Source of the DNA: Streptomyces sp. TLI_235
GTDB lineage: Bacteria; Actinomycetota; Actinomycetes; Streptomycetales; Streptomycetaceae
DNA: 64,000 bases
Reading direction: 5' to 3'
NCBI GenBank assembly: GCA_002300355.1
Contig: NSGV01000001.1
Location: 3,348,001 to 3,412,000 of the forward strand
A program made the position numbers and the translations under genes. Of this stretch, positions 1 through 9,597 are shown piece by piece. Each line of letters begins with the position of its first letter. Position 1 is the stretch's first letter. Under the pieces are notes generated by a model. The model worked only from the letters and a program-made list of their open reading frames with translations. It searched no databases and was not told the origin of the DNA.

Positions 1-668
1 GACTCCACACCGAGGCCGTGCGCGATCTCCATGATCTCCAGCCAGCGCTCGCCGGACTCCTTGAGCGGGGCGATCGCCTTGCGCGGCCGCTCGGGCAGCA
101 GTTCGGCGCCGGCGCCGGCGAAGGAGTCCAGGCCGGCGCGGTGGATCCGGGTGACGGCCTCCTCCACGGAGACCCCGGAGATCCGGGCCATGTGCTCGAC
201 CTCGGAGGCACCCAGCGAGTGGATGACCAGCTGCGGGAACTCGGACTTGATGGCGGAGAAGGCCCGCTCGTAGTACTCCACGCCGTAGTCGGGGTGGTGG
301 CCGCCCTGGAACATGATCTGGGTGCCGCCCAGCTCGACCGTCTCCGCGCAGCGGCGCAGGATCTCGTCGAGGTCGCGCGACCAGCCCTTGTCGCTCTTCG
401 GCGGGACGTAGAACGCGCAGAACTTGCAGGCCGTCACACAGACGTTGGTGTAGTTGATGTTCCGTTCGATGATGTACGTGGCGATGTGCTCGACGCCGGC
501 GTAGCGGCGGCGGCGCACCGCGTCGGCGGCCGAGCCGAGGGCGTGCAGCGGCGCGGAGCGGTACAGCTCCAGCGCCTCCTCGGGGGTGATCCGACCGCCG
601 GCGGCCGCACGGTCGAGAACGGCCTGCAGGTCGGCGGCGGCGGGGGAGTCGAGGGTCTGCTCGGACAC
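1..668 (-). CDS. mqnC: Cyclic dehypoxanthinyl futalosine synthase MqnC (3' end outside window)
   Basis: Radical SAM enzyme of the futalosine menaquinone pathway; it cyclises dehypoxanthine futalosine. Reading leftward from a GTG at 668, after a purine-rich GGAAAG/GTAGG segment, the first 222 codons are present and the C-terminal part runs off the window edge. The radical SAM cluster motif CX3CX2C is at about C77, C81 and C84 in the context NVCVTACKFC, followed by a stretch containing FQGGHHPD, typical of the MqnC/MqnE group. The segment VPPKSDKGW favours MqnC over MqnE. mqnA lies about 1.8 kb away on the same strand, separated by a kinase gene. The call rests on motif and pathway context. Confidence 0.88.
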   Translation of the reverse strand, partial: MSEQTLDSPAAADLQAVLDRAAAGGRITPEEALELYRSAPLHALGSAADAVRRRRYAGVEHIATYIIERNINYTNVCVTACKFCAFYVPPKSDKGWSRDLDEILRRCAETVELGGTQIMFQGGHHPDYGVEYYERAFSAIKSEFPQLVIHSLGASEVEHMARISGVSVEEAVTRIHRAGLDSFAGAGAELLPERPRKAIAPLKESGERWLEIMEIAHGLGVE

Positions 669-796
669 CTGGCGGGCCTACTTTCTTTCCAACGGCGGGC
701 TGTCCGACGGCGGTGCCGGAGGGGCGGCGGGGCGCCCCCGGCCCGGAGGACACGGCGGGACCGAACCAGCCTACGCCAGCCGTTTTCGGCGCCCGG

Positions 797-2434
797 TCAC
801 CCCTGCTTGGCCAGGTCCCCGGAGGGGTCCATGCCGAGCGCCTCGCCGCTGACCTGCAGGTGCAGCGCACCCTGCCCGCTCGGGGTGTAGGTCTGCTTCT
901 CGGGATCGCCGGTGCACCGCGGGTCGCTGCCGACCGGGCGCTCCTGCAGCTCGATCCGGTCGGCGCCGGCGGTGAGCAGGGTGAGTTCGCCGCGGCAGAC
1001 GGTGTCGCTGAAGGCGGAGGCGTTGCTGGTCCGGCCGACGACCTCGCCGACCCGGCCCTTGGTGAACTCGACCCGGAAGGTGCTGGGCAGGCCGCCGAGG
1101 CGGGTGACGATGGTGCCCTGCCAGCTGCCGAGGTAGCCGGCCGGGAGGCTGCCGGAGCCGCTCGCCGCGGGCGTCGCGGACGAGGGCGTCGCGGACGAGG
1201 GTGCCGAGGAGCCGGCGGCCGACGGCCCGGGGGTGTTGTTGCCGTCCGGGCCGGCGGGTCTACCGGTGGCGGCGTCGTGGCTGCCGCCGTTCGCCTCGCC
1301 GGAGTCGTGCAGGGCGAACCAGAGGCCGCCGCCGGCGGCGGCGAGCAGCGCCAGTACGGCGAGCGGGGCGGTCCAACGGCGGCGCGGCCGGCGGACGGCG
1401 GGCCGGTCGAGCTCGGTCGGGGTGCGGTCGTGCGGCACTCCGACGGGTGTCGCGGGCCCTGCGGGTGCCGGCCCTGCCGGTGCGGGCCCTGCGGGTGCGG
1501 GCGGGACGGGAACGGCCGGCGGGTCGTGCGCCTCCGGGTCGTGTGCCTCCAGGTCGAGCAGTCCGACGGCGCTGCGGGCGACGGCGGCGGAGACGGCGGA
1601 CGGCAGCCAGTCGCCGGAGGCGGGGGAGGCGCCGGGGGCCAGCAGGGCGCGCAGCGCGGCCGGGGTGGGCCGGTCGGCGGCGTGCTTGGCGAGGCAGGCG
1701 CGGACGGCCTCGTACAGCGGGCCGGTGAGCCCGTCCAGGTCGGGCTCCTCGTGCAGCACCCGGTAGAGCAGCACGGCGGCGCTGACGCCCTCGCCGAAGG
1801 GGGCGGTGCCGGTGGCGGCGAAGGCGAGGACGGCGCCGAGCGAGAAGACGTCCCCGGCGGGCCCGGCGGCTTCGCCCGCGGCCTGTTCGGGCGAGAGGTA
1901 GCCGGGCGAGCCGACCACGTAGCCGGAGCGGGTGAGGGCGGTCGCGGCGTCCAGGGCGCGGGCGATGCCGAAGTCGATCAGACGCGGCCCGTCGAGGGCG
2001 AGCAGCACGTTGGAGGGTTTGACGTCGCGGTGCACCAGGCCGAGCCCGTGCACCTGTTCCAGGGCCTCCGCGAGGGCGGCGCCGAGGGTGTGCACGGCCT
2101 GCACGGGCAGCGGTCCGTGCCGCCGGACGGCGGCGTCCAGCGAGGGACCGGCCACGTAGCCGCTGGCCACCCAGGGGTGGTCGCCCTCGGTGTCGGCGTC
2201 CAGCACCGGGGCCGTCCAGCGGCCGCCGACCAGCCTCGCGGCGGCGACCTCCTGGCGGAACCTGGCCCGGAACTCGGGGTCGTCGGCGAGTTCGTCGCGC
2301 ACCACCTTGACCGCGACGGTGCGGCCGCCGGCCGTGCGGCCCAGGTAGACCCGCCCCATGCCGCCGGCGCCGAGGCGGCCGAGCAGCCGGTACGCACCGA
2401 CCCTGGCCGGGTCCGCAGCACCCAGTGGTTCCAT
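797..2434 (-). CDS. Membrane-anchored serine/threonine protein kinase (PknB-like)
   Basis: Hanks-type kinase of 545 residues. The N-terminal catalytic domain shows the glycine loop GAGGMG (about residues 22-27), the ATP-binding lysine in VAVKVV (K43), the HRDVKPSN catalytic loop (D137), IDFG (D154) and an APE-like SPGYLSPEQ. A proline/alanine-rich juxtamembrane linker with PAPAG repeats (about 312-330) follows, then one transmembrane helix after an RRPRRR stop-transfer cluster (about 350-375). An extracellular Ser/Thr-rich spacer and a roughly 120-residue C-terminal domain of unknown ligand complete it. It probably signals from outside to inside. It sits between mqnC and mqnA, but nothing links it biochemically to menaquinone. 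Confidence 0.9.
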   Translation of the reverse strand: MEPLGAADPARVGAYRLLGRLGAGGMGRVYLGRTAGGRTVAVKVVRDELADDPEFRARFRQEVAAARLVGGRWTAPVLDADTEGDHPWVASGYVAGPSLDAAVRRHGPLPVQAVHTLGAALAEALEQVHGLGLVHRDVKPSNVLLALDGPRLIDFGIARALDAATALTRSGYVVGSPGYLSPEQAAGEAAGPAGDVFSLGAVLAFAATGTAPFGEGVSAAVLLYRVLHEEPDLDGLTGPLYEAVRACLAKHAADRPTPAALRALLAPGASPASGDWLPSAVSAAVARSAVGLLDLEAHDPEAHDPPAVPVPPAPAGPAPAGPAPAGPATPVGVPHDRTPTELDRPAVRRPRRRWTAPLAVLALLAAAGGGLWFALHDSGEANGGSHDAATGRPAGPDGNNTPGPSAAGSSAPSSATPSSATPAASGSGSLPAGYLGSWQGTIVTRLGGLPSTFRVEFTKGRVGEVVGRTSNASAFSDTVCRGELTLLTAGADRIELQERPVGSDPRCTGDPEKQTYTPSGQGALHLQVSGEALGMDPSGDLAKQG

Positions 2435-2503
2435 CGCCCCCGCCTCCCGTCCGCCCGATGCGCCCCGCCGGACAGTACCAACCCGGGCGCCCGCACGCCG
2501 GTG

Positions 2504-3744
<1,241 letters not shown>

Positions 3745-3948
3745 ATGGCTCAGGGAACCGTCAAGTGGTTCAACGCTGAGAAGGGCTTCGGCTTCATCGC
3801 CCAGGAGGGCGGCGGCCCCGACGTCTTCGTCCACTACTCCGCCATCAACTCGAGCGGCTTCCGCTCGCTGGAGGAGAACCAGGCGGTCACCTTCGACGTC
3901 ACCCAGGGCCCGAAGGGCCCGCAGGCGGAGAACGTCACCGCTGTCTGA
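3745..3948 (+). CDS. Cold-shock domain protein (CspA family)
   Basis: A 67-residue single-domain nucleic-acid chaperone. RNP1 is KGFGFI and RNP2 is VFVHY, and the protein opens [17 protein letters not shown] as CspA proteins do. The ATG at 3745 has an AAGGAG site at 3732-3737; the open frame extends upstream to 3631 but that part has no family similarity. The length is exactly that of the family. It is preceded by a long A/T-rich leader with a terminator-like hairpin and followed by a hairpin at 4037-4066, so it is probably a monocistronic unit divergent from mqnA. Confidence 0.95.
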   Translation: MAQGTVKWFNAEKGFGFIAQEGGGPDVFVHYSAINSSGFRSLEENQAVTFDVTQGPKGPQAENVTAV

Positions 3949-4036
3949 CGATCCTCTTTTGATGATCTGATCGCTCAGGACCTCCGGGTCCGCCGGCGGC
4001 CACCGGCCGTCTCACGAGCACGAAGAGCAGTACCAA

Positions 4037-4066
4037 GGGGGCCTGCCACGGCTGTGGCGGGCCCCC
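4037..4066 (+). terminator. Hairpin terminator after csp
   Basis: A 13-bp stem (GGGGGCCTGCCAC with GTGGCGGGCCCCC, one wobble) with a GGCT loop, about 90 bases after the csp stop. There is no strong U-run, which is usual in streptomycetes. The remaining bases from 3949 to the next start at 4316 show no other gene. Confidence 0.7.
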
Positions 4067-4315
4067 TGCCTGTTTCCCGCCGAACGCCGGCCCCGGGGAG
4101 CGGGCCTCCCCGGGGCTCCGGACACCCGGGCGGGCACGCGGCGGGCACCCGGAAGGAGCACTGCTCCATCAGCCTTCCCCCCATCGCTCGATCGGGTGAT
4201 CCTCGCCACCCCGCCGCGGCCGTTGTCCATTCGTGACCGGACGAGTCGCCCGGGTGCGAAACTGCCGGAGCCCTTCGCGCGTCTAACGAGGGGAATACGG
4301 CGAAGGGGTATGGCA

Positions 4316-5506
4316 GTGAAGCGGGCGGCAGGCAGGGTCGTGGCGGCGGCGGTACTCGGTGGGGCACTGGTGCTGACCACCGCGTGCAGCAGCAGCGGCG
4401 GGGGTTCGTCGGCGGGCCCCGACAAGCAGGCGGATCAGAAGAAGTCGCAGGCCGTCGTGAGCATCGAGCCGGCCAACGGCGCCACCAAGGTGAAGCCGAC
4501 CGCGCTCAAGATCGCGGTGGCGAACGGCAAGCTCACCACCGTCAAGGTGACCGGCAAGGACGGCAAGGAGGTCCCGGGCACGATCACCCCGGACGGCCTC
4601 GGCTGGACGCCCTCGCAGAACCTCGCCGTCTCCACCGAGTACAAGGTGAGCGCCCAGGCCGCCGACGCCTCCGGGGTGGCGGCCACCGCGGAGAGCAGCT
4701 TCACCACGCTGACGCCCACCAAGGGCGCGAGCCCCTACGACAACATCGCGGACGGGCAGACCTACGGCGTCGGCATGATCGTCTCGCTGAACTTCAAGAA
4801 GGGCGTCGAGAACAAGGCCGCGGTCGAGAAGGCCGTCACCTTCGAGGCGTCCGACGGCAGCGTGGTCAAGCCGCACTGGTTCGGCAACACCCGGGTGGAT
4901 TTCCGGCCGGAGCAGTTCTGGAAGCCGCAGACCAAGGTCAGCGTGCACTACCGGCTGAAGAGCGTCGAGACCGCCCCGGACGTGTACGGCGAGGTCGACA
5001 GCGACCAGAGCTTCACCATCGGCCGCTCCCGGGTCAGCGTCGCGGACGCCTCCACCCACCAGATGGTGGTCAAGGAGGACGGCAAGCCGGACGCCACCAT
5101 CCCGATCAGCGCCGGCGCCAGCTCGCCCGCCTCCCAGAACACCTTCAACGGCACGATGGTGGTCATGGCGAAGGAGGGGACGACCGTCATGGACTCCTCC
5201 ACCGTCGTCAACCACCAGGGCCCGGCCTACAAGGTCGAGATGCCGCACGCCCTGCGCCTCACCCCGACCGGCACCTACGTGCACGGCAAGTACGCCCCCG
5301 GGGTCTTCGGCCACACCAACACCAGCCACGGCTGCATCGGTCTGGAGGACACCTCCGCGAAGGACGGCTCGCCGGGCTCCTCCGCGGGCGTGTTCTACGA
5401 CGCCGCGATCGTCGGCGACCCGGTCACCGTGCAGAACTCGGTCGGCCAGCAGGTGAAGCCGGACAACGGTCTGAGCGGCTGGAACATCTCCTGGGACAAG
5501 TGGTGA
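4316..5506 (+). CDS. Lipoprotein L,D-transpeptidase (YkuD) with Ig-like domains
   Basis: Peptidoglycan 3-3 cross-linking enzyme on the outer face of the membrane. The N-terminus is a lipoprotein signal: basic VKRAAGR, a hydrophobic core and lipobox LTTAC with lipidated Cys at about 24, then an S/G-rich linker. Two immunoglobulin-like domains (about 45-250) precede the YkuD domain, as in mycobacterial LdtMt2. The catalytic motif is HTNTSHGCIGL with nucleophile at about C340. GTG 4316 is preferred because AAGGGG ends 7 bases upstream; ATG 4310, two codons earlier, is too close to that site. A strong terminator follows. It is expected to be insensitive to penicillins but inhibited by carbapenems, as the family is. 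Confidence 0.9.
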   Translation: MKRAAGRVVAAAVLGGALVLTTACSSSGGGSSAGPDKQADQKKSQAVVSIEPANGATKVKPTALKIAVANGKLTTVKVTGKDGKEVPGTITPDGLGWTPSQNLAVSTEYKVSAQAADASGVAATAESSFTTLTPTKGASPYDNIADGQTYGVGMIVSLNFKKGVENKAAVEKAVTFEASDGSVVKPHWFGNTRVDFRPEQFWKPQTKVSVHYRLKSVETAPDVYGEVDSDQSFTIGRSRVSVADASTHQMVVKEDGKPDATIPISAGASSPASQNTFNGTMVVMAKEGTTVMDSSTVVNHQGPAYKVEMPHALRLTPTGTYVHGKYAPGVFGHTNTSHGCIGLEDTSAKDGSPGSSAGVFYDAAIVGDPVTVQNSVGQQVKPDNGLSGWNISWDKW

Positions 5507-5521
5507 CCCGCTGACCCGAAC

Positions 5522-5576
5522 GCCGTCGGGGCGTCCGTCCGGAGGGGGGATCCGGACGGGCGCCCCGACGGCTTTT
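5522..5576. terminator. 22-bp hairpin between convergent genes
   Basis: A near-perfect 22-bp stem (5522-5543 with 5551-5572, one G-U pair), 7-base loop, then TTTT at 5573-5576. It lies between the transpeptidase (+) and the beta-helix protein (-), so it can terminate both; the U-run favours the plus direction. Confidence 0.9.
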
Positions 5577-5616
5577 CAGGAGCCGTCCAGGGGTCAGGAG
5601 CGGTCCCGGGGCGGCG

Positions 5617-7656
5617 TCACCAGGCGGACGGCGCGGGCGGGGCCACCACCGGCGGGCGGTTGTCGCAGGTGATGGTGTTGGGCAGCTCCCACGGGGCGAG
5701 CCAGGCGCCGGTGGTGCCGCCGCCGTCGTTGCCGCCGAGGTCGGTCACCGAGAACTCCGAACCGGCCGGGGTGAAGTGGAAGGTGCCGCAGTTGTTGACG
5801 CCGACCGCGCCGACGTTGCGGGCGTCCACGTTCTCGAAGTCCGCGGAGCCGGCCGCGCGGGCGCTGAGCACCGAGGTGCCGGTGCCGTCCACCCGGATGT
5901 CCTTGAAGTGCAGGCCGGTCACCTTGTAGAGGTCCTTCACCGGCCAGTCGGCGACCACCATCACCGCGTTGTAGGTGCTGTCGAGGAAGTGGTCCCCGGT
6001 CACCCGGACGTCCGCGGCGATGTCCTTCTCCAGCGCGTAGAACCAGATCGCGCCGAGGCCGATGTTCCAGTTCAGCTCGTGGGTGCCGGAGCGGACGGTG
6101 GTGTTGTCGGTGATCCACAGGTGGCCGGTGAACGGCTCGGCGCCGAAGCGGGAGCCGAGGTGGATCGCGCTGCCCTCGCGGACGGGGTCCGCGACCAGGT
6201 TGCGGGAAACGGTGTTGTCGCCGCCGCCGTAGATCGCGATGCCGTTGGCCAGCACCGGCGATTGCACGGTGTTGTGGTCGAAGGTGTTGCGGGCGTCCGC
6301 GGTCTTCTCCGACCACATGGCGAGGCCGTCGTCGCCGGTGTTGCGGACGAGGTTGTGGGAGACCACCGAGTCGGTGACGCCGGTGTGGAAGTTCAGGCCG
6401 TCGGCGATCTGGTCGGTGATCACATTGCGGGTGACCTCGAGGTTCTTCATCGGGCCGTCGAACCAGAGGCCCACCTTGGTGTGGTGGATGTACAGGCCCT
6501 CGACGGTGGAGTCGCTCATCGCGCCGCCGACGCCGTTCACCTGGTCGGTGTCGATCCGCTCGCGGACGTCGCCCTCGATCGCGAAGCCGGACAGGTGGAC
6601 GTTGCGGCTGCCGCCCGCGGCGGCGTCCTTGCCGTAGAAGCCGACGCCGGTGTGCACCGAGCCGTCCGGGGCCGGGGTGGCGAGGTCCACCTCGTGGCCC
6701 TTGACGACGGTGTACCAGCTGCCGGCGCCCTCGATCGTCACGTCGTCGACCACGATGTGCCGGTTGACCTGGAAGATGCCCGGCGGCAGGTAGACCGGCA
6801 GGTGCGTGCGGCGGGCGAAGGCGATCGCCCGGTCGATGGCGTCCGCGGAGTCGCGGCGGCCGGTCGGGTCGGCGCCGAAGGCCAGCACGTCGGCGGCTGC
6901 GAGGTTCAGGTGCGGGGCGCCGACGAGCTCGGAGTCGAGCAGGTCGACCACCGTCCAGGCGGCCTTGCTGCCGGCCGGGACGGTCAGCCGGACGGTGTCG
7001 CCGGCCTTGTGGGTGCGGCCGAGCAGCAGGCGCTGCTCGTCGTAGAAGTGGCTGGGCCGGAACGGCTTGGCGATCTCCGGCGCCGGGGTGGTGGCGCTCG
7101 GCACGCAGGAGCACTCGGTGATCCACCAGTCGGGGTGCAGCAGCCCGGCCTGCGGGTCGTTGCTGAACGGGTACTGGTTGTAGAGCCAGGAGTACTGCGA
7201 GGTCAGCGTCATGGTGCTGCGGTTGCGGCCGTTCACCGTGACGTCGAGCGGCGCGGTGATGCCGCCGCCGTTCGGGGCGTCCGGGATGCTGTAGCGCACG
7301 GTGATCGCGTTCGCCGCCGCGGGCAGGGTGAACTCGACGTACTGACCGGGCGTCAGCTTCACCGCGGAGCGGCCGGAGGCCTCCGAGGGCAGGGTGTAGG
7401 CGGTGCGGTCCGGGCCGATCACGGCGCCGTTGCTCCGGGCGTTCTCCGCCTCCTGCTCGGCCATTCCGAGGTCGGCGCCGCGGCCGGCGAGCAGGGCGGG
7501 TGCCAGTCCCGCCCGCGTCACGACGGCCCCGGTGTCGGCGGCGGCCGGGCCGGCGTAGCCCACCGTGACCGCGGTCACCGCCGCCAGCACCGCCGCGGTC
7601 CGTCGCTGCGGCACGCCGGCCCGGCGTGCCGCAGCTCCTCTGATGCTCCGTGACAT
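5617..7656 (-). CDS. Secreted right-handed beta-helix protein, probably GH87-like glucanase
   Basis: A 679-residue exported protein. An Arg-rich n-region (MSRSIRGAAARRAGV) and a hydrophobic stretch ending about AAADTG form a signal peptide. An N-terminal jelly-roll-like module (about 60-260) is followed by a pectate-lyase-type parallel beta-helix beginning DVLAFGADPTG with many parallel-beta-repeat turns. The segment DGLNFHTGVTDSVV then RNTGDDGLAMWS carries paired Asp residues like those of GH87 mycodextranase / alpha-1,3-glucanases; this family assignment is from memory. Expected substrate is fungal cell-wall or bacterial alpha-1,3-glucan. ATG 7656 is chosen because it opens the signal peptide. 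The promoter region is A/T-rich with TTGATT repeats. Confidence 0.7.
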   Translation of the reverse strand: MSRSIRGAAARRAGVPQRRTAAVLAAVTAVTVGYAGPAAADTGAVVTRAGLAPALLAGRGADLGMAEQEAENARSNGAVIGPDRTAYTLPSEASGRSAVKLTPGQYVEFTLPAAANAITVRYSIPDAPNGGGITAPLDVTVNGRNRSTMTLTSQYSWLYNQYPFSNDPQAGLLHPDWWITECSCVPSATTPAPEIAKPFRPSHFYDEQRLLLGRTHKAGDTVRLTVPAGSKAAWTVVDLLDSELVGAPHLNLAAADVLAFGADPTGRRDSADAIDRAIAFARRTHLPVYLPPGIFQVNRHIVVDDVTIEGAGSWYTVVKGHEVDLATPAPDGSVHTGVGFYGKDAAAGGSRNVHLSGFAIEGDVRERIDTDQVNGVGGAMSDSTVEGLYIHHTKVGLWFDGPMKNLEVTRNVITDQIADGLNFHTGVTDSVVSHNLVRNTGDDGLAMWSEKTADARNTFDHNTVQSPVLANGIAIYGGGDNTVSRNLVADPVREGSAIHLGSRFGAEPFTGHLWITDNTTVRSGTHELNWNIGLGAIWFYALEKDIAADVRVTGDHFLDSTYNAVMVVADWPVKDLYKVTGLHFKDIRVDGTGTSVLSARAAGSADFENVDARNVGAVGVNNCGTFHFTPAGSEFSVTDLGGNDGGGTTGAWLAPWELPNTITCDNRPPVVAPPAPSAW

Positions 7657-7764
7657 CGCTTGCTCGTTTCTCTCGGGTGGTGGCGGCCCAAGGCGCCCGC
7701 CGCGGAGCGTAGGGCGCCCGCGCGCCACCCCACAAGAGCTGTGCAAGCTATTTTCGAAGATCTG

Positions 7765-7793
7765 TTGATTTGATGCAGACTTGATTATTGATT
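7765..7793. promoter_or_regulatory. Three TTGATT direct repeats upstream of the beta-helix gene
   Basis: TTGATT occurs at 7765, 7781 and 7788 in a 65-base A/T-rich island about 110-140 bases upstream of the 7656 start. The repeats could be part of the promoter or a regulator-binding array; the regulator is unknown. Confidence 0.35.
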
Positions 7794-7836
7794 CTTGCGT
7801 GCCGGCGGGAGTGTGGGCGGCTGACCCGGGAACGGC

Positions 7837-7872
7837 CCAGGGCCCCTCCCCGGGTACGGGAAGGGGCCCTGG
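7837..7872 (-). terminator. Hairpin downstream of the symporter gene
   Basis: CCAGGGCCCC... pairs with ...GGGGCCCTGG around a short loop. It lies 17 bases beyond the symporter stop at 7889 on the minus strand, which fits a terminator for that gene and would insulate the beta-helix gene downstream. Confidence 0.75.
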
Positions 7873-7888
7873 ACGGGTCGGTCGGGCG

Positions 7889-9208
7889 TCAGGCCGCGGC
7901 GGGCTCGGCCTCCCGGGCCGGGCCGTCGGCCGGAGCCGCGGCGGGCTCGGCCAGCAGGTCACCGGTCGGGTGGTCGTACGCGGCACGGTCCAGCGTCTTC
8001 TCCCGGGCCGAGACCAGGATCGGCACCACGGCCTGACCGGCCACGTTGGTGGCGGTGCGGACCATGTCGAGGATCGGGTCGATGGCGAGCAGCAGGCCCA
8101 CGCCCTCCAGCGGCAGGCCGACGGTGGACAGGGTGAGCGTCAGCATGACGATCGCGCCGGTGAGGCCGGCGGTCGCGGCCGAGCCGATCACCGAGACGAA
8201 GGCGATCAGCAGGTAGTCGCCGATGCCCAGGTGGATGCCGTACACCTGCGCCACGAAGATCGCGGCGAGCGAGGGGTAGATCGCGGCGCAGCCGTCCATC
8301 TTGGTGGTCGCCCCGAACGGGACGGCGAACGAGGCGTACTCGCTCGGCACGCCGAGGCGCTCGGTGACGCGGCGGGTGACCGGCAGAGTGCCCACCGAGG
8401 AGCGGGAGACGAAGGCCAGCTGGATGGCCGGCCAGGCGCCGCGGAAGAAGTGCACCGGGTTGAGGCCGCCGGCAAAGCGCAGCAGCAGCGGGTAGACCGC
8501 GAACAGCACGATCGCGCAGCCGATGTAGACGTCGGCGGCGAGCGTGGCGAACGGGGCGAGCAGGTCCCAGCCGTACTTGGCGACGGACTTGCCGATCAGG
8601 CCGAGGGTGCCGAGCGGGGCGAGTCTGATGACCCACCAGAGCGCGGTCTGGGTGAGGTCGAGGACGGACTCGGCGAGCCGGCGGACGGGCTCGGCCTTCT
8701 CGCCGATCTTCAGCACGGCGGCGCCGGTGACGATGCCGAGGAAGACGATCTGGAGGACGTTCACCTCGACGAACGCGGTGGCGATGTTGGTCGGGATGAT
8801 GCCGGTCAGGAAGTCGACCCAGCTGCCGGCCTCCTCCGGAGCCTTGAGCCCCTCGGTGGAGAGGTCGGCGCCGCGGCCGGGGTCGGTGAGCAGGCCGAGG
8901 CCGAGGCCGACCGCGACCGCGATCAGCGAGGTGGCGAGGAACCAGAGCAGGGTGCGGACGGCGAGCCGGGCGGCGTTGGCGACGTTCCGCAGGTTGGCGA
9001 CGCTGACCACGATCGCGGTGAACACCAACGGGGGGACGGCCAGCTTCAGCAGCTGGACGAAGGTCTTGCCGACGGTGTCGAGGGTGGTGGTGAGCCAGGC
9101 GATGTCGCCGGCGCGGGCGATCCAGCCGAGCAGCAGGCCGAGGACGAGGCCGCCGGCGATCTGCGCCCAGAAGGGCGTGCGGCGGACTGCGGACAGGGGT
9201 CCGGGCAT
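7889..9208 (-). CDS. Dicarboxylate/amino acid:cation symporter (DAACS, GltP/DctA type)
   Basis: A 439-residue membrane protein, the usual length for the family. Hallmarks are the serine-rich hairpin SRSSVGTLP, the substrate/sodium motif in TTKMDGCA, and the C-terminal D-R/T-N signature DMVRTATNVAGQ. About eight hydrophobic helices and two re-entrant loops are expected. It takes up glutamate, aspartate or C4-dicarboxylates with Na+ or H+. The C-terminal tail is Ala/Pro/Glu-rich and probably disordered. A palindrome and a possible short peptide gene lie just upstream, suggesting regulated expression. Confidence 0.92.
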   Translation of the reverse strand: MPGPLSAVRRTPFWAQIAGGLVLGLLLGWIARAGDIAWLTTTLDTVGKTFVQLLKLAVPPLVFTAIVVSVANLRNVANAARLAVRTLLWFLATSLIAVAVGLGLGLLTDPGRGADLSTEGLKAPEEAGSWVDFLTGIIPTNIATAFVEVNVLQIVFLGIVTGAAVLKIGEKAEPVRRLAESVLDLTQTALWWVIRLAPLGTLGLIGKSVAKYGWDLLAPFATLAADVYIGCAIVLFAVYPLLLRFAGGLNPVHFFRGAWPAIQLAFVSRSSVGTLPVTRRVTERLGVPSEYASFAVPFGATTKMDGCAAIYPSLAAIFVAQVYGIHLGIGDYLLIAFVSVIGSAATAGLTGAIVMLTLTLSTVGLPLEGVGLLLAIDPILDMVRTATNVAGQAVVPILVSAREKTLDRAAYDHPTGDLLAEPAAAPADGPAREAEPAAA

Positions 9209-9322
9209 GGGGATGCGACTCCGGGGGTCGGGGGCCGAACGGGGCCGGGCGTGGTCGAACGGAGGAGCTCGGACACGGCGGCACGCGCGGGGCCCGTCCG
9301 GGCGGGGGCCGCGGAAGGACCG

Positions 9323-9460
9323 TCAGGAGAGGCGTGCCGCCCCGGTACAGCCGCAGGCGCGGCAGGCGCGCGGGCCGGTCACGGCCCGCGGCGGGCAGGC
9401 GCAGCGGCGGGCGGGCGTCGTGCCCGTCCAGGCCTTGAATGCTGCGTCTGCGGAGGTCAT
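9323..9460 (-). CDS. Possible 45-residue cysteine-rich small protein
   Basis: A short frame of 45 codons from ATG 9460 to TGA 9323, in the leader region of the symporter gene. The peptide opens MTSADAAFKAW and its C-terminal half has five cysteines (C20, C22, C33, C36, C38) in RRCAC and ACRACGC contexts, suggesting metal binding or a leader peptide. No convincing ribosome site precedes the ATG. An AACAT-N5-ATGTT palindrome lies about 20 bases upstream. It may be a real small protein, a uORF, or chance in GC-rich sequence; I recognise no family. Confidence 0.3.
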   Translation of the reverse strand: MTSADAAFKAWTGTTPARRCACPPRAVTGPRACRACGCTGAARLS

Positions 9461-9479
9461 GGCCGGAACGTTAGCAGTA

Positions 9480-9494
9480 AACATTTGAGATGTT
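9480..9494. promoter_or_regulatory. AACAT-N5-ATGTT inverted repeat
   Basis: A 15-base palindrome in a locally A/T-rich stretch (about 9468-9515) upstream of the small peptide and symporter genes. The form suits a dimeric repressor such as ArsR, GntR or MarR type; no such gene is adjacent. Confidence 0.4.
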
Positions 9495-9560
9495 CAAAGT
9501 ATTGGTTTGAGCTATGGCCGCGAACCAGCCAGGCGCCGCAGCGGCCGGCGCGGGCGCGGA

Positions 9561-9590
9561 TTGACCGGGGGTGACGGTTATACGTATAAC
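9561..9590 (+). promoter_or_regulatory. Sigma-70-type promoter with palindromic -10, leaderless start
   Basis: TTGACC (9561-9566), an 18-base spacer, then TATAAC (9585-9590). The -10 is inside a perfect 14-bp palindrome GTTATACGTATAAC (9577-9590). The ATG of the MFS gene is at 9598, 7 bases after the -10, so transcription would start at or next to the start codon, giving a leaderless mRNA. The palindrome is ideally placed for a TetR- or GntR-type repressor. Confidence 0.7.
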
Positions 9591-9597
9591 TTCAGGT

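Noticed and set aside
1430..1510. Short repeats encoding PAPAG in the kinase linker as a possible mobile or CRISPR-like repeat
   Set aside because: They are in-frame low-complexity juxtamembrane codons with no spacer structure.
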